Origin: Bacteriovoracaceae bacterium UBA2394
Lineage (GTDB): Bacteria > Bdellovibrionota > UBA2394
Reading direction: 5' to 3'
Length of the DNA: 18,304 nucleotides
Assembly (NCBI GenBank): GCA_002343335.1
Contig: DDSI01000147.1
Location: 1-18,304, forward strand
The notes under the pieces were generated by a model. That model did no database searches and was not told the origin of the DNA. It was given only the letters and a program-made list of their open reading frames with translations. The position numbers and the translations under genes were made by a program. Below, in pieces: positions 1-7,951 of this stretch (the stretch's first letter is position 1; every line of letters starts with the position of its first letter).

Positions 1-329
1 GGGCCAACTCGGGTGCTGAGAAAATTGCCAGCTGGGCGGGTCCGCAGGCAAAAGTTTTTAAGGCGTTTAATCACACGGGTTCCATGAACATGGCAAAACC
101 CGATTACGGAAATGATCAAAAGCTTTCTATGCTTGTTTGCGGTGATGACAATGCGATGAAGCCGCAAGTTTTTAAAATTGTGAGAGATGCGGGATTTGAA
201 CCCTTCGATGCAGGTCCTCTTTCTGCCGCAGCAATGCTTGAAAATTTAGCGATGCTCTGGATTCACTTGGCTCTGAAACAGATGTGGGGCGCCAACTTTG
301 GCTTCAAGGTTCTCAAGCGGTCAGGATGA
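1..329 (+). CDS. NAD(P)-binding F420-type reductase (COG2085-like), C-terminal part
   Basis: The reading frame is open from the first bases (codons begin at base 3) to a TGA at 327-329, so this is the last ~108 residues of a gene that starts before the window. The sequence around VFKAFNHTGSMNMAKP, the stretch LSMLVCGDD, and the ending with DAGPLSAAAMLENLAMLW are typical of COG2085 'predicted dinucleotide-binding' enzymes related to F420H2:NADP oxidoreductase. In that family this part forms the end of the Rossmann domain and a C-terminal helix; the GxGxxG nucleotide site would lie upstream. The in-frame ATG at 84 is internal, because homology runs through the residues before it. The true substrate is unknown; many members outside F420-using organisms are of undefined function. 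The 3' end overlaps the convergent map gene by 17 bases. Confidence 0.8.
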   Translation, partial: ANSGAEKIASWAGPQAKVFKAFNHTGSMNMAKPDYGNDQKLSMLVCGDDNAMKPQVFKIVRDAGFEPFDAGPLSAAAMLENLAMLWIHLALKQMWGANFGFKVLKRSG

Positions 330-1077
330 TTGCTTCGTCCTTCGTTATCACCAACGAATGTTCATATTGAGCACTAAAAAATTTTTTCGCCGTCTTAAGC
401 GTCCAGCCGTCAGCGTCCTGCTCCACCCAAGTCGCCCCAGTCGATAGGAACGGCTCTATCGTGATCACCATATTTTCCTCGAGAATCCGCTTATCATTGG
501 GATCGTAATATCCCGCAATAAACTCCGGAGCTTCATGCAGACTTTTGCCAACCCCGTGACTTCCCAAATTGCGAATAATCGTAAACCCTTCTTCCTTTGC
601 CACCGATTCAACCGCCTTACCAATGGTATTCAAAGGTAATCCTGCCCTGACAGATTTCACTGCGGTGTCCAAAGCGCGTTTCGTAGCAGCACACAATTTT
701 TGGAGCTCTAACGTTCCTTCGCCAACGATAAAGGAGCCTCCTGTATCTCCAAAAAATCCATCTTTCTCTGCAGATACATCAATATTGATGAGGTCCCCCA
801 TCTGGATGATTTTCGTTTTCGAAGGAATCCCATGGGCGACTTCGTGATTGAGGCTGATGCAAGTGGTGCCAGGAAATTTGTAAACCGCCTTAGGAGCGGA
901 TCGAGCTCCATGCTTTTCCAAAAAGGCACGGCCAATTTCATCGAGCTCAAACGTACTCATACCTGGCTGAAGTGCTCGACTCATTTCTCGTAAGCAGTCA
1001 GCAACGATCTTCCCAATGATCTTCAGTTTTACGAGTTCCAATTCCGTAGTGATGGACACAAGACCTACCTTTCTCAC
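313..1077 (-). CDS. map: Methionine aminopeptidase, type I
   Basis: This 254-residue protein should remove the N-terminal methionine from newly made proteins in the cytoplasm. All expected residues of the pita-bread metallopeptidase are visible: His82 (EVAHGIP), metal ligands Asp100 (INIDVSA) and Asp111 (FFGDTGG), His174 (LGSHGVGKSLHEAP, with His181), Glu208 (ITIEPF) and Glu239 (YEHSLVIT). The length is that of the bare catalytic type I enzyme, without the N-terminal zinc-finger extension seen in some families. The ATG start at 1077 places VSITTELELVKLK where the family begins; a GTG a few codons in (VSI) is a weaker alternative. It is divergent from the pirin gene, with 48 bases between the starts, and its 3' end overlaps the convergent reductase by 17 bases. 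Identification is secure. Confidence 0.96.
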   Translation of the reverse strand: MRKVGLVSITTELELVKLKIIGKIVADCLREMSRALQPGMSTFELDEIGRAFLEKHGARSAPKAVYKFPGTTCISLNHEVAHGIPSKTKIIQMGDLINIDVSAEKDGFFGDTGGSFIVGEGTLELQKLCAATKRALDTAVKSVRAGLPLNTIGKAVESVAKEEGFTIIRNLGSHGVGKSLHEAPEFIAGYYDPNDKRILEENMVITIEPFLSTGATWVEQDADGWTLKTAKKFFSAQYEHSLVITKDEAIILTA

Positions 1078-1125
1078 TTCATTTTAATTGAGTTCTCTCA
1101 GGAAGCGAGACAGGATTGTGCCACT

Positions 1126-1836
1126 ATGATCCAAGTGCGGCGCTCCAAAGAGCGTGGTCATGCTGAGCATGGATGGCTGAAGAGCTTTCATACCTTTTCC
1201 TTTGCGGATTACTACGATTCCCAGTTCATGGGGTTTAGTGCGCTTCGCGTAATAAATGAGGACTTCGTGCAACCCGGACAGGGATTCGCCACCCACTCGC
1301 ACCGCGATATGGAAATCATTACCTATGTCGTGGATGGCTTACTTGAACATAAAGACAGTATGGGTAATGGATCGATCATCCACCCTGAAGAGATTCAGTA
1401 TATGAGTGCGGGCTCGGGCGTCACTCACAGTGAATTCAATGCCTCGAATGATCGTCTTGTGCATCTGTACCAGATTTGGATTCGCCCCGCACTCACTGGA
1501 CAACCGCCGCGTTATGCTCAACTTTCTTTTCCTCTGAGCGATCGCTTGAATCGGATGCACCATGTTGTAGGTCCCGAACTCGAAGGAGAAAAAGGAAACG
1601 CGCCCATTCAGATTCGGCAAGATGCTTCGATTTATCTGGGACACCTAGAGGCCGGAAGATCTCTCGCGACGCCAAGCTCGTCTTCCAGAAACGGCTGGAT
1701 TCAAGTGGTAAAGGGCTCACTTCGACTTTCAAATCATGAAGTATTTGCAGGGGATGGGGTCTTTTTGCAGGGCGAAAATACCTCAGAAATTACCTCCCAG
1801 GCGGGCACGGAGTTCCTGTTTTTTGACCTTCCTTAA
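1126..1836 (+). CDS. Pirin family protein (YhhW-like, quercetin 2,3-dioxygenase type)
   Basis: A 236-residue bicupin. The N-terminal cupin has the pirin signature: GFxxHSHRDMEIITYV near residues 53-69 and GSGVTHSEFN near 97-106. His57, His59, His101 and Glu103 are the metal ligands, in the same numbering as E. coli YhhW. Length also fits (YhhW is about 231 residues). YhhW-type pirins have quercetin dioxygenase activity in vitro, but their cellular role is uncertain; some pirins act as redox-sensitive regulators. The C-terminal cupin (about 160-236) lacks obvious metal ligands, as usual. The ATG at 1126 has only a weak AGGA about 10 bases upstream. The small likely lipoprotein follows 46 bases downstream. 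Confidence 0.93.
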   Translation: MIQVRRSKERGHAEHGWLKSFHTFSFADYYDSQFMGFSALRVINEDFVQPGQGFATHSHRDMEIITYVVDGLLEHKDSMGNGSIIHPEEIQYMSAGSGVTHSEFNASNDRLVHLYQIWIRPALTGQPPRYAQLSFPLSDRLNRMHHVVGPELEGEKGNAPIQIRQDASIYLGHLEAGRSLATPSSSSRNGWIQVVKGSLRLSNHEVFAGDGVFLQGENTSEITSQAGTEFLFFDLP

Positions 1837-1882
1837 GGCCTTTGCCTCGGCATGTGATTTGCACTCATACTCAGAAGCACCC

Positions 1883-2344
1883 ATGAGTAAATTAGCCGCC
1901 ATAAGTGCTCTCTTCGGGCTCTTCAGCTTTCAACTCGTGTTTGTTTCCTGCGGAGATTCGCGCTTAGAGATTACCGCTCCCATTGACGGTCAATATGTCG
2001 CTCTAGATAGGAGTTCCTGCGATCCCGCGGCTTCTATCCTCAAGTCCTCTTCGTCCAAAGAAAACTTTATGATGGAAATTTCTCATGGAGAAATTGTCTA
2101 CACTCGATCCCTTGAGGACTGCATCATCGTGACTCGCTATAAGGTGACGGAATTTAATGGAACTCACATGAAAGCAACGGAAGGCAGCTTAAGTCGCCGA
2201 GGTCAAAGCGATTCATGCAAAGCCAAACTGGCGGTGGAAGAAACGGGGTTTCAAAAATCCTTCAATGCCAATGTTCTCAAATCAGATTCCATTTTGATTT
2301 TTCAATTCAGTGACGTCAGCTGCGATGCGTATCGAAAACGCTGA
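1883..2344 (+). CDS. Small putative lipoprotein, unknown function
   Basis: The protein has 153 residues from the ATG at 1883. The frame is open further upstream into the pirin gene, but MSKLAAISALFGLFSFQLVF followed by VSCGD is a good export signal with a candidate lipobox cysteine at residue 23, so 1883 is the likely start. The -3 position is Phe rather than the usual Leu, so lipidation is likely but not certain. The mature part (about 130 residues) has five further cysteines (around SSCDP, LEDCII, SDSCKA and VSCDAY) and mixed beta-like character, suggesting a small disulfide-stabilised periplasmic or outer-membrane domain. I recognise no family. It ends 3 bases from the 3' end of the convergent uppP gene, so there is no room for a terminator between the two. 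Confidence 0.65.
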   Translation: MSKLAAISALFGLFSFQLVFVSCGDSRLEITAPIDGQYVALDRSSCDPAASILKSSSSKENFMMEISHGEIVYTRSLEDCIIVTRYKVTEFNGTHMKATEGSLSRRGQSDSCKAKLAVEETGFQKSFNANVLKSDSILIFQFSDVSCDAYRKR

Positions 2345-2347
2345 GGA

Positions 2348-3187
2348 TTAACCCATCGTCATACCGATGGTGAGGACACCCAAGAGAAATGCATAGACTG
2401 CAAATGGGACGAGCGAAAACTTCGTAAGCATTGCCATTAACCCTTTAATCGCCGCAATACCTACGAGAAAGCTTACTGCAACACCTAGCAGGATGGCGGG
2501 AAGATCTGCGATATCGTGGCCGATCAATTTCCTCGCCTGATAAAGAACGGCCATTGCAATAATCGGAATAGCGGCGGTGAAGCTATATTTTCCGGATTCA
2601 AAACGTCGGCAACCAAAAATAAGCGCCGTTGCAATGGTCATTCCTGAGCGAGAAACCCCTGGCAACAGGGCCGCAGCTTGAGCAACTCCAATTAAAATTG
2701 GAAACCACACCGTTAAGTTTTGTGGCGTTTTATCTCCTTTTCCTAAATAGGATGCCAAAAACAAGAATGTCGAAGTAATCAGAAAGCCAATACCTGCCGC
2801 CTGAACGCTTGAAAACGTTTCCTCCACTTGATCTTCGAAAATCAACCCCAAAAGACCTGTCACAAATGTCGTGATCCAAATCCAGAGTACGGCTCTTTGC
2901 TCTGGCTGTTCCCACATTTTCCAACGTCCTTTGAGAACGCCCGTAAACATCGCTTTCGTTTGGCTATAAAGTTGCCCAGTTTCTTGGCGAAAGACCAAAA
3001 TGATGGCTCCGAGAGTTCCGAAGTGCAGAAGGACGTCGAACATCAAATTGTGTTTTCCGAATCCTAGAAAATGTTGTCCGAGGACAAGGTGACCATCGCT
3101 CGACACTGGAAAAAACTCAGTCAAACCTTGAATAATGCCGAGAATGATTGCGTCCCCATAGCTAATGGGATCAGAGACTGGATTCAT
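2348..3187 (-). CDS. uppP: Undecaprenyl-diphosphatase (UppP/BacA)
   Basis: A 279-residue, strongly hydrophobic polytopic membrane protein. BacA enzymes dephosphorylate undecaprenyl diphosphate at the periplasmic face, recycling the lipid carrier for peptidoglycan and other surface polymers; overexpression can give bacitracin resistance. The two family signatures are present: Q20xxxE24 followed by FPVSSDGH (His33), and LLPGVSRSGMT with Arg180. The first glutamate of the ExxxE motif is Gln here, a known family variant, and the residue before GH is Asp31 where Ser/Thr is common. The ATG at 3187 is preceded by AAGAGG at short spacing. It lies 47 bases downstream of hemN on the same strand and could be co-transcribed with it. 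Confidence 0.95.
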   Translation of the reverse strand: MNPVSDPISYGDAIILGIIQGLTEFFPVSSDGHLVLGQHFLGFGKHNLMFDVLLHFGTLGAIILVFRQETGQLYSQTKAMFTGVLKGRWKMWEQPEQRAVLWIWITTFVTGLLGLIFEDQVEETFSSVQAAGIGFLITSTFLFLASYLGKGDKTPQNLTVWFPILIGVAQAAALLPGVSRSGMTIATALIFGCRRFESGKYSFTAAIPIIAMAVLYQARKLIGHDIADLPAILLGVAVSFLVGIAAIKGLMAMLTKFSLVPFAVYAFLLGVLTIGMTMG

Positions 3188-3234
3188 GTCCTCTTTATCT
3201 TGATGACATCGCCAAGGGTTGTCGATGATCTCTG

Positions 3235-4611
3235 TTAGATCGTGCTCGAATAAGTAGGCTTGCCCGAAGTTTCAGGAAGATATTTATCGAAGAGCATTGC
3301 AATGTTACGAGTCAGGACCTGCCCTCGTCCTATAATGAAAATTCCTTGTTCGTCGATTCGTAGCAACTGCTTCTTCTCCAATTCCCTGAGTCCCTGAAGA
3401 ATCTCCGGCCCAAAATAAGAATCCCACTCGATGCCAAAATCGTTTCGAACTTTTTCGAAAGTCACCTCAAAATTACACATCAACTGGTTGATTACATATC
3501 GCCGAAATTCATCGTCTTGATTCAATTCAATTCCTCGGACGGCTGGAATCTGAGACGCAGCTACTGATTTGAAATAGGATTCTAACGTCTTTGTATTTTG
3601 AGCATAGAGATTGGGAAAGGAGGAAATGGCCGATACTCCCATCCCTAACATGAAGGCTTCGGGATGCGTCGTGTAGCCCATGAAATTTCGATGAAGAGTT
3701 TTATTTTCCCGAGCGGTAAGGAGCTCGTCTCCGGGCAATGCAAAGTGATCGATTCCAATGGCCTCATAACCCTCCGCTGTAAGGATATCTCTCGCCATCA
3801 TATAGAGTTCGATCTTCTCCATGCCTTTCGGAAGTTCTTCGTCTTTGAATCTGCGCTGAAATGGATTTTTCCACGGCACATTTGCGTATGAGTAAATGGC
3901 CAGCCGATCGGGCTTCAATCGAACGATCTCAGCCATCGTCTTTTCGAAGTTTTTCTTCGTTTGACGAGGAAGTCCGTAGACCAGATCGACATTGATGCTC
4001 GCATAACCTTCCTCACGGCCAATGCGAACGAGTTCTGCCGTTTCTTCAAAGGTTTGAAATCGATTAATAGCATCTTGAACATTGGGATCGAAATCCTGCA
4101 CGCCCATTGAAAGTCGATTAAATCCGAGAGCTCGCAGCGTTCGAACATGATCCGCTGTCGTCACCACAGGATTCACTTCTAAGGAAATTTCGGCATCTCG
4201 TTCTGGAGGAAAATACTTCACCAAACACTCGTAGAGCTCCTTCAACATATTAGGAGAATAAAAAGTCGGAGTGCCACCTCCCCAGTGGATTTGGATAATT
4301 CCCGGCGTGCTCTGCATGAACTTTCGGGTGAGTTCGATCTCCTTTTTAAGAGCATCTAGATAAATTCGATCCTGGGTGTGGTTTTTATCGATGATTTTGT
4401 TGCAGGCGCAAAAATGACAAAGCTTTTCGCAAAAGGGCAGATGCAGATACAACGAAAGTGCATCTTGCTTTCGAATTCGCGAAAGCGCCTCTTCTACATG
4501 AGTCGAGTTGATTTGGTCGTTCCAAACTGCAGCGGTAGGATAGCTTGTGTAACGCGGGCCCGAACGTTCAAATTCCTCGACATCTTCCTTTGTCACTTTC
4601 CAATCACTCAT
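3235..4611 (-). CDS. hemN: Oxygen-independent coproporphyrinogen III oxidase (HemN)
   Basis: A 458-residue radical SAM enzyme that converts coproporphyrinogen III to protoporphyrinogen IX in anaerobic haem synthesis. The N-terminal RYTSYPTA motif is typical of true HemN. The iron-sulfur motif is CEKLCHFCAC (Cys61, Cys65, Cys68 and Cys70; CX3CX2CXC), followed by HWGGGTPTFY for SAM binding. Size and cysteine spacing match E. coli HemN (457 residues) rather than the shorter HemW proteins. The frame is open to a TTG at 4662, but that would add 17 unrelated residues without a ribosome site. The ATG at 4611 (MSDWKVTKED), with AAAGG 11 bases upstream, fits the family start. It is divergent from the HAF-repeat gene, with 62 bases between the starts. 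I saw no clear FNR box there. Confidence 0.96.
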   Translation of the reverse strand: MSDWKVTKEDVEEFERSGPRYTSYPTAAVWNDQINSTHVEEALSRIRKQDALSLYLHLPFCEKLCHFCACNKIIDKNHTQDRIYLDALKKEIELTRKFMQSTPGIIQIHWGGGTPTFYSPNMLKELYECLVKYFPPERDAEISLEVNPVVTTADHVRTLRALGFNRLSMGVQDFDPNVQDAINRFQTFEETAELVRIGREEGYASINVDLVYGLPRQTKKNFEKTMAEIVRLKPDRLAIYSYANVPWKNPFQRRFKDEELPKGMEKIELYMMARDILTAEGYEAIGIDHFALPGDELLTARENKTLHRNFMGYTTHPEAFMLGMGVSAISSFPNLYAQNTKTLESYFKSVAASQIPAVRGIELNQDDEFRRYVINQLMCNFEVTFEKVRNDFGIEWDSYFGPEILQGLRELEKKQLLRIDEQGIFIIGRGQVLTRNIAMLFDKYLPETSGKPTYSSTI

Positions 4612-4673
4612 CGATCTATTGCCTTTGCTCCCCAATCTGCCGAAGATTAAAGAGACGATCAAGGAGGGTCCCT

Positions 4674-5834
4674 ATGCTTCATGTCGCTTTGAATCTCATC
4701 CTTCTTTCTAACCTTCCCAGCTTTGAAATTATCAATCCGCAAGATCTAGTCGATCCTTCTCAAAGCAATCTCGTTCAAGTGCTCGTCACCCATTTGAGCG
4801 AGAATGGCGATATGTTGGTGCAGACCTTTGGAAAGAAAGAGAAAATTCCCGATCAAACCTTAGGAGGCGCGATCCTTTCGACCAAGGGCGAACTCACACG
4901 CCTCAAGGCCCTGAGTCCACTGCCCCTTCCCGACTGTAGCACCGGCGCAAATAGCGACGATAACAAGAGTTGGGTGATTGGCTCGAAGGAAAATGGCGTG
5001 ATGGTGGGACGCTCTCAGATGAAAACCAATCCGAATTGCCAAAAGGGTTACCCCACCATGTGGGTCTCTGGAAATGCCCAAATCATTACGACTCAATATG
5101 GACGGGCCAATTCAATCAATGCTGACGCAAAGATCGTGGGGGATTACTTCGTGACGGAAACCATTCCCCAACCGCCGCCGATGCCACCTATCAGCTCGGA
5201 TTTTGAACGGGGATTTTTGGGATCAGCGGCGGGAATTGAAAAACAATTAAAGCCCTTTGGCGAATTAAAAAATTCGGAAGCCTTAAGAATCACAGCGGCC
5301 AAAATGATTGTTGGAAATTCTTACGCTCTTCTCAAGTCTGAACGGATCGAAGAACGCGCCACGATGTGGAATGAACAACTCGAACCCACCTCTTTGTTAC
5401 CTCTAAAGGGTTGCACTGAGTCTCACGCCTATTCGATGAATGAATCGGGAATGGTCGTCGGGCGCAGCTACACTCTCGGCACCATCGCGGCGGCCAAGCG
5501 ATTGCCCACGCTTTGGAATAATGGAAGCGACGGCGTCCCCCTCCCTCTCCTTGAAGGATTTACCATGGGAATGGCGAAGGACATTGACGACCATGGCACG
5601 GTAGTAGGAAGCCTCTATCACCCCGTGAAAAAATGGATCGCCGTAATCTGGATTGATCAACAGCCGATTGAACTGAATACCCTCCTTCCCGCCGATGCTC
5701 CTTATATTTTGCGAGACGCGATGGATATCACCAATAGCGGTGCAATTTCTGTCCGCGCCGTGAAGAAGAACAATGGGTTGGCGCTCGATCTTGTCCTCAT
5801 CCCGAAAATTGCTGCGGCGCCGACCAATCCCTAA
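4674..5834 (+). CDS. Secreted HAF-repeat protein, unknown function
   Basis: The protein has 386 residues from the ATG at 4674, which sits 6 bases after a perfect AAGGAGG (4661-4667). The open frame continues upstream, but this ribosome site and the hydrophobic start (MLHVALNLILLSNLP) decide the start. The rest contains about five or six loosely repeated units of the 'HAF' type: a (M/I)N-x-x-G-x-VVG-x-(S/Y) core followed by a (T/V)xW motif. Examples are the stretches around AYSMNESGMVVGRSY, PTLWNNG, AKDIDDHGTVVGS and NSINADAKIVGDY. Such repeats occur in extracellular bacterial proteins predicted to fold as beta-propellers; no enzymatic function is established for the family. It lies 175 bases upstream of the flagellin on the same strand. 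Start and export look good; the role is unknown. Confidence 0.78.
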   Translation: MLHVALNLILLSNLPSFEIINPQDLVDPSQSNLVQVLVTHLSENGDMLVQTFGKKEKIPDQTLGGAILSTKGELTRLKALSPLPLPDCSTGANSDDNKSWVIGSKENGVMVGRSQMKTNPNCQKGYPTMWVSGNAQIITTQYGRANSINADAKIVGDYFVTETIPQPPPMPPISSDFERGFLGSAAGIEKQLKPFGELKNSEALRITAAKMIVGNSYALLKSERIEERATMWNEQLEPTSLLPLKGCTESHAYSMNESGMVVGRSYTLGTIAAAKRLPTLWNNGSDGVPLPLLEGFTMGMAKDIDDHGTVVGSLYHPVKKWIAVIWIDQQPIELNTLLPADAPYILRDAMDITNSGAISVRAVKKNNGLALDLVLIPKIAAAPTNP

Positions 5835-5970
5835 AAACTAAACATCGCTGCATACTTACGGCCCCGCGTCGTTGAATTTTCTATTTTTTTGGGGCCTTGC
5901 GTCCGATGCCTAACGTTGAAGTCGGTTGTTGTAAGTGACCGATGCGAGGAGAACTTTTGTACGCTAGTTT

Positions 5971-5997
5971 GCTGCGCCGCATCAGCTGCGGTGCAGC
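5971..5997 (+). promoter_or_regulatory. Hairpin abutting the flagellin ribosome site
   Basis: An 11-base-pair inverted repeat (GCTGCGCCGCA / TGCGGTGCAGC, one G-U pair) encloses a five-base loop (TCAGC). It ends one base before the AGGAG (5998-6002) that serves the flagellin. The stem is GC-rich and should be stable in RNA. It has no T-run after it, so it is not a normal terminator. Its position suggests an effect on flagellin translation or mRNA stability. Confidence 0.5.
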
Positions 5998-6002
5998 AGG
6001 AG
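5998..6002 (+). promoter_or_regulatory. Ribosome binding site of the flagellin (decides start)
   Basis: AGGAG lies seven bases before the TTG at 6010, the ideal distance, and only one base before the alternative TTG at 6004. Together with the family-like N-terminus (MRIGSINN) this selects 6010. No ATG or GTG start exists in frame between the upstream stop at 5965 and the conserved N-terminal helix. Confidence 0.7.
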
Positions 6003-6009
6003 ATTGAAA

Positions 6010-7938
6010 TTGAGAATAGGCTCGATTAATAACGTCGCCATTGCCAATTCGCTGAGTCGCACTCAGAAGGCAATCGCACGCTCTCTGGAGCGCTTAAGCG
6101 CTGGTCGTCGCGTGGTCGATCCTCGCGATGACATTGCCGCCTATTCGATGAGCGTTAGTTTGGATTCTCAGATTCGAGGTCTCCGTCAGGGAGCGCTCAA
6201 CATCAACGACATGAAAGGGATGCTTGAAACGGCGGATTCCGCTCTAGGCACTCAATTTGATATTTTGAATCAAATGCGCAGTCTGGCCTTGCAAGGTGCT
6301 AGCTCTACGCTCACCTCGCAACAGCGAAGCGATTTGAACAATCAGCTGCAGTCTTTGCTCTCCGAATTCAATCGCATCACCAATGAGACGACTTTTGGCG
6401 ATTTGCATCTCTTGGATGGAAGTTCGAGCGAGGTGAAAACACTCCTGAGCGGTAGTTCCACAGATTCACTCAGTCTAAATCTTCCCAACCTCTCTGCATC
6501 TAAGACTTTCACCGATGAAGTGGGAACGGGAACGTTCGTCACTTCGCAGACGTCCACTACAGCCTCTACCAATTGGGAACAGGGCGATGTGAATGGAGAC
6601 GGCATTATTGATTTAGTCCGGTACGCGGCGGCAACCGTCGTTACTCAGCTAGGAAAAGGCGACGGTAAATTCCATGCCGCACGCACGTTCGCCGCCGCGG
6701 GATCCATCGGTCAACTCAAAGTCCTCGATATGAATGGCGACAATGCGGATGATCTTGTGATGACGACTGGCGGTACTCAGATCGCTGTCTATTTCTCAAA
6801 TGGCGATGGCACCTATCAAACAGCCATCACCCAAAGTGCGTCGCACTCGTTCTTTGATGTCGGAGATATCGATCACGATGGGGACATGGACATGGTGGGG
6901 GCATCGTCTTTGGGCTTCTTCACTCATCTCAATAACGGCGATGGCTCTTTTGCAGCGGCTACAACCCTTGCTCATGCTTATTCAAGCGCCGCATACATCA
7001 AGTTGGCCGACGTCAACCGAGATGGAAATTTGGATTTCATCTCTTCCACCTACTATGATGACGGAATTGATGTGCATTACTATTTTTCCACTTATTTAGG
7101 AGATGGAAGTGGCGGCTTCAGCTTGGCCTCCGACAAGGAATATGGCACAGGCGTTCCATTTTCGAGCGATTGGAGCGTCAATAGTTTTGAAGTTGCCGAT
7201 CTCAATGGCGACGGGCTACTCGATATCGCTGGGTCCTTTGAATTTTATCCAGGCTTCGGAAATGAAACGCAGTCTATTGCAACCTTGTTGGGCGACGGCT
7301 CTGGCACCTTTGCCAATGCGGTCAGTCAATGGTCCGCGACCGCTTCCAACTCTACTCAAATTCGGCTCGCTGTGGGCGATCTCGATGGAAATGGCTACTT
7401 AGACATCATCTATAACGCTGCAACGAATGGACGCAGAATCCTCTACAATACAGGAGGCGGAGTATTTGCCACCTCTTCAACCTATGCCGCCGGCACACCG
7501 AATAACACGAGCTCTCCTCTCATTGGAGACTTTAATAATGACGGAGTTCTAGACATCGGGAGTCTCGACGTGACGTCCAACTGGATGAATATTTACCTTC
7601 AAAAGTCGAAGACCGTGGCCGCCGGATCGAACCTTACGGTGAACTCTGTGGAAGCGAGTCAGAATCTTATCGGAATATTAGATACGGCTCTTACGGGCAT
7701 TCAAAATGAACGAGCGCAACTCTCTGCGGTTCACAGCCGGCTGGAATTTGCTGCGTCTCACAATCTCCTCCAAGCAGACACTTTAAGTGAAGCAAAAGAA
7801 GAGGCAGTAGGACTAAACATCGCCGAGGAAGTGTCGGAACTGGTTCGCCTTCAAATTCTTCAAAATGCCCAAGTTGCTGTGGCGGCTCAGGCCAACCTCA
7901 ACCTTCAAGTCATTGCCACGCTTCTGCGAGACCTTTAA
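6010..7938 (+). CDS. Flagellin with a seven-repeat FG-GAP/VCBS beta-propeller insert
   Basis: The protein has 642 residues. Residues 1 to about 140 are a normal flagellin N-terminus: SLSRTQKAIARSLERLSAGR, then a DIAAYSMS region, QIRGLRQG, NINDMKGMLETADSAL and LQSLLSEFNRI. Residues from about 540 to 642 form the C-terminal D1/D0 helices (ALTGIQNERAQLSAVHSRLE, ending LQVIATLLRDL). Between them, after a Ser/Thr-rich linker, are seven calcium-loop motifs starting near residues 193 (DVNGDGIIDLV), 240 (DMNGDNADDLV), 286 (DIDHDGDMDMV), 334 (DVNRDGNLDFI), 397 (DLNGDGLLDIA), 457 (DLDGNGYLDII) and 507 (DFNNDGVLDIG). Several are followed by a GDG(S/T/K)F motif. FG-GAP/VCBS repeats are known to form seven-bladed propellers, as in integrin heads. 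The insert replaces the exposed D2/D3 region, so it should sit on the filament surface. No export chaperone or other flagellar gene is nearby. Each part is clear; the combined function (adhesion, calcium-dependent surface) is inference. Confidence 0.9.
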   Translation: MRIGSINNVAIANSLSRTQKAIARSLERLSAGRRVVDPRDDIAAYSMSVSLDSQIRGLRQGALNINDMKGMLETADSALGTQFDILNQMRSLALQGASSTLTSQQRSDLNNQLQSLLSEFNRITNETTFGDLHLLDGSSSEVKTLLSGSSTDSLSLNLPNLSASKTFTDEVGTGTFVTSQTSTTASTNWEQGDVNGDGIIDLVRYAAATVVTQLGKGDGKFHAARTFAAAGSIGQLKVLDMNGDNADDLVMTTGGTQIAVYFSNGDGTYQTAITQSASHSFFDVGDIDHDGDMDMVGASSLGFFTHLNNGDGSFAAATTLAHAYSSAAYIKLADVNRDGNLDFISSTYYDDGIDVHYYFSTYLGDGSGGFSLASDKEYGTGVPFSSDWSVNSFEVADLNGDGLLDIAGSFEFYPGFGNETQSIATLLGDGSGTFANAVSQWSATASNSTQIRLAVGDLDGNGYLDIIYNAATNGRRILYNTGGGVFATSSTYAAGTPNNTSSPLIGDFNNDGVLDIGSLDVTSNWMNIYLQKSKTVAAGSNLTVNSVEASQNLIGILDTALTGIQNERAQLSAVHSRLEFAASHNLLQADTLSEAKEEAVGLNIAEEVSELVRLQILQNAQVAVAAQANLNLQVIATLLRDL

Positions 7939-7951
7939 GGTTTTACGCAGC

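Larger units (their letters stand above)
5957..6007 (+). other. Possible 16-codon leader ORF before the flagellin
   Basis: A GAGGAGA sequence (5946-5952) stands four bases before a TTG at 5957, which opens a frame encoding MYASLLRRISCGAAGD and ends at TGA 6005-6007. The stop lies two bases before the TTG flagellin start at 6010. The frame runs straight through the 5971-5997 hairpin. A ribosome translating it would open the hairpin and finish next to the flagellin start, an arrangement that could couple translation. This is an inference from spacing only. So short an ORF could arise by chance, although the upstream ribosome site is stronger than most in the window and has no other gene to serve. 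Confidence 0.3.

Noticed and set aside
4612..4662. Longer HemN start at TTG 4662
   Set aside because: The 17 extra residues are unlike HemN, no ribosome site precedes them, and they would reach into the ribosome site of the divergent gene.
5860..5896. GGCCCC/GGGGCC inverted repeat after the HAF gene as a terminator
   Set aside because: Only six base pairs with a 25-base loop and no T-run after the stem, so it is not convincing.
5835..5970. Sigma-28 type promoter for the flagellin
   Set aside because: I looked for a TAAA...GCCGATAA pair; ACCGATGC near 5939 resembles the -10 half, but no matching -35 lies at the right distance.
6800..7402. Two 99-codon plus-strand frames inside the flagellin
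   Set aside because: They are shifted readings of the repetitive VCBS DNA, not separate genes.
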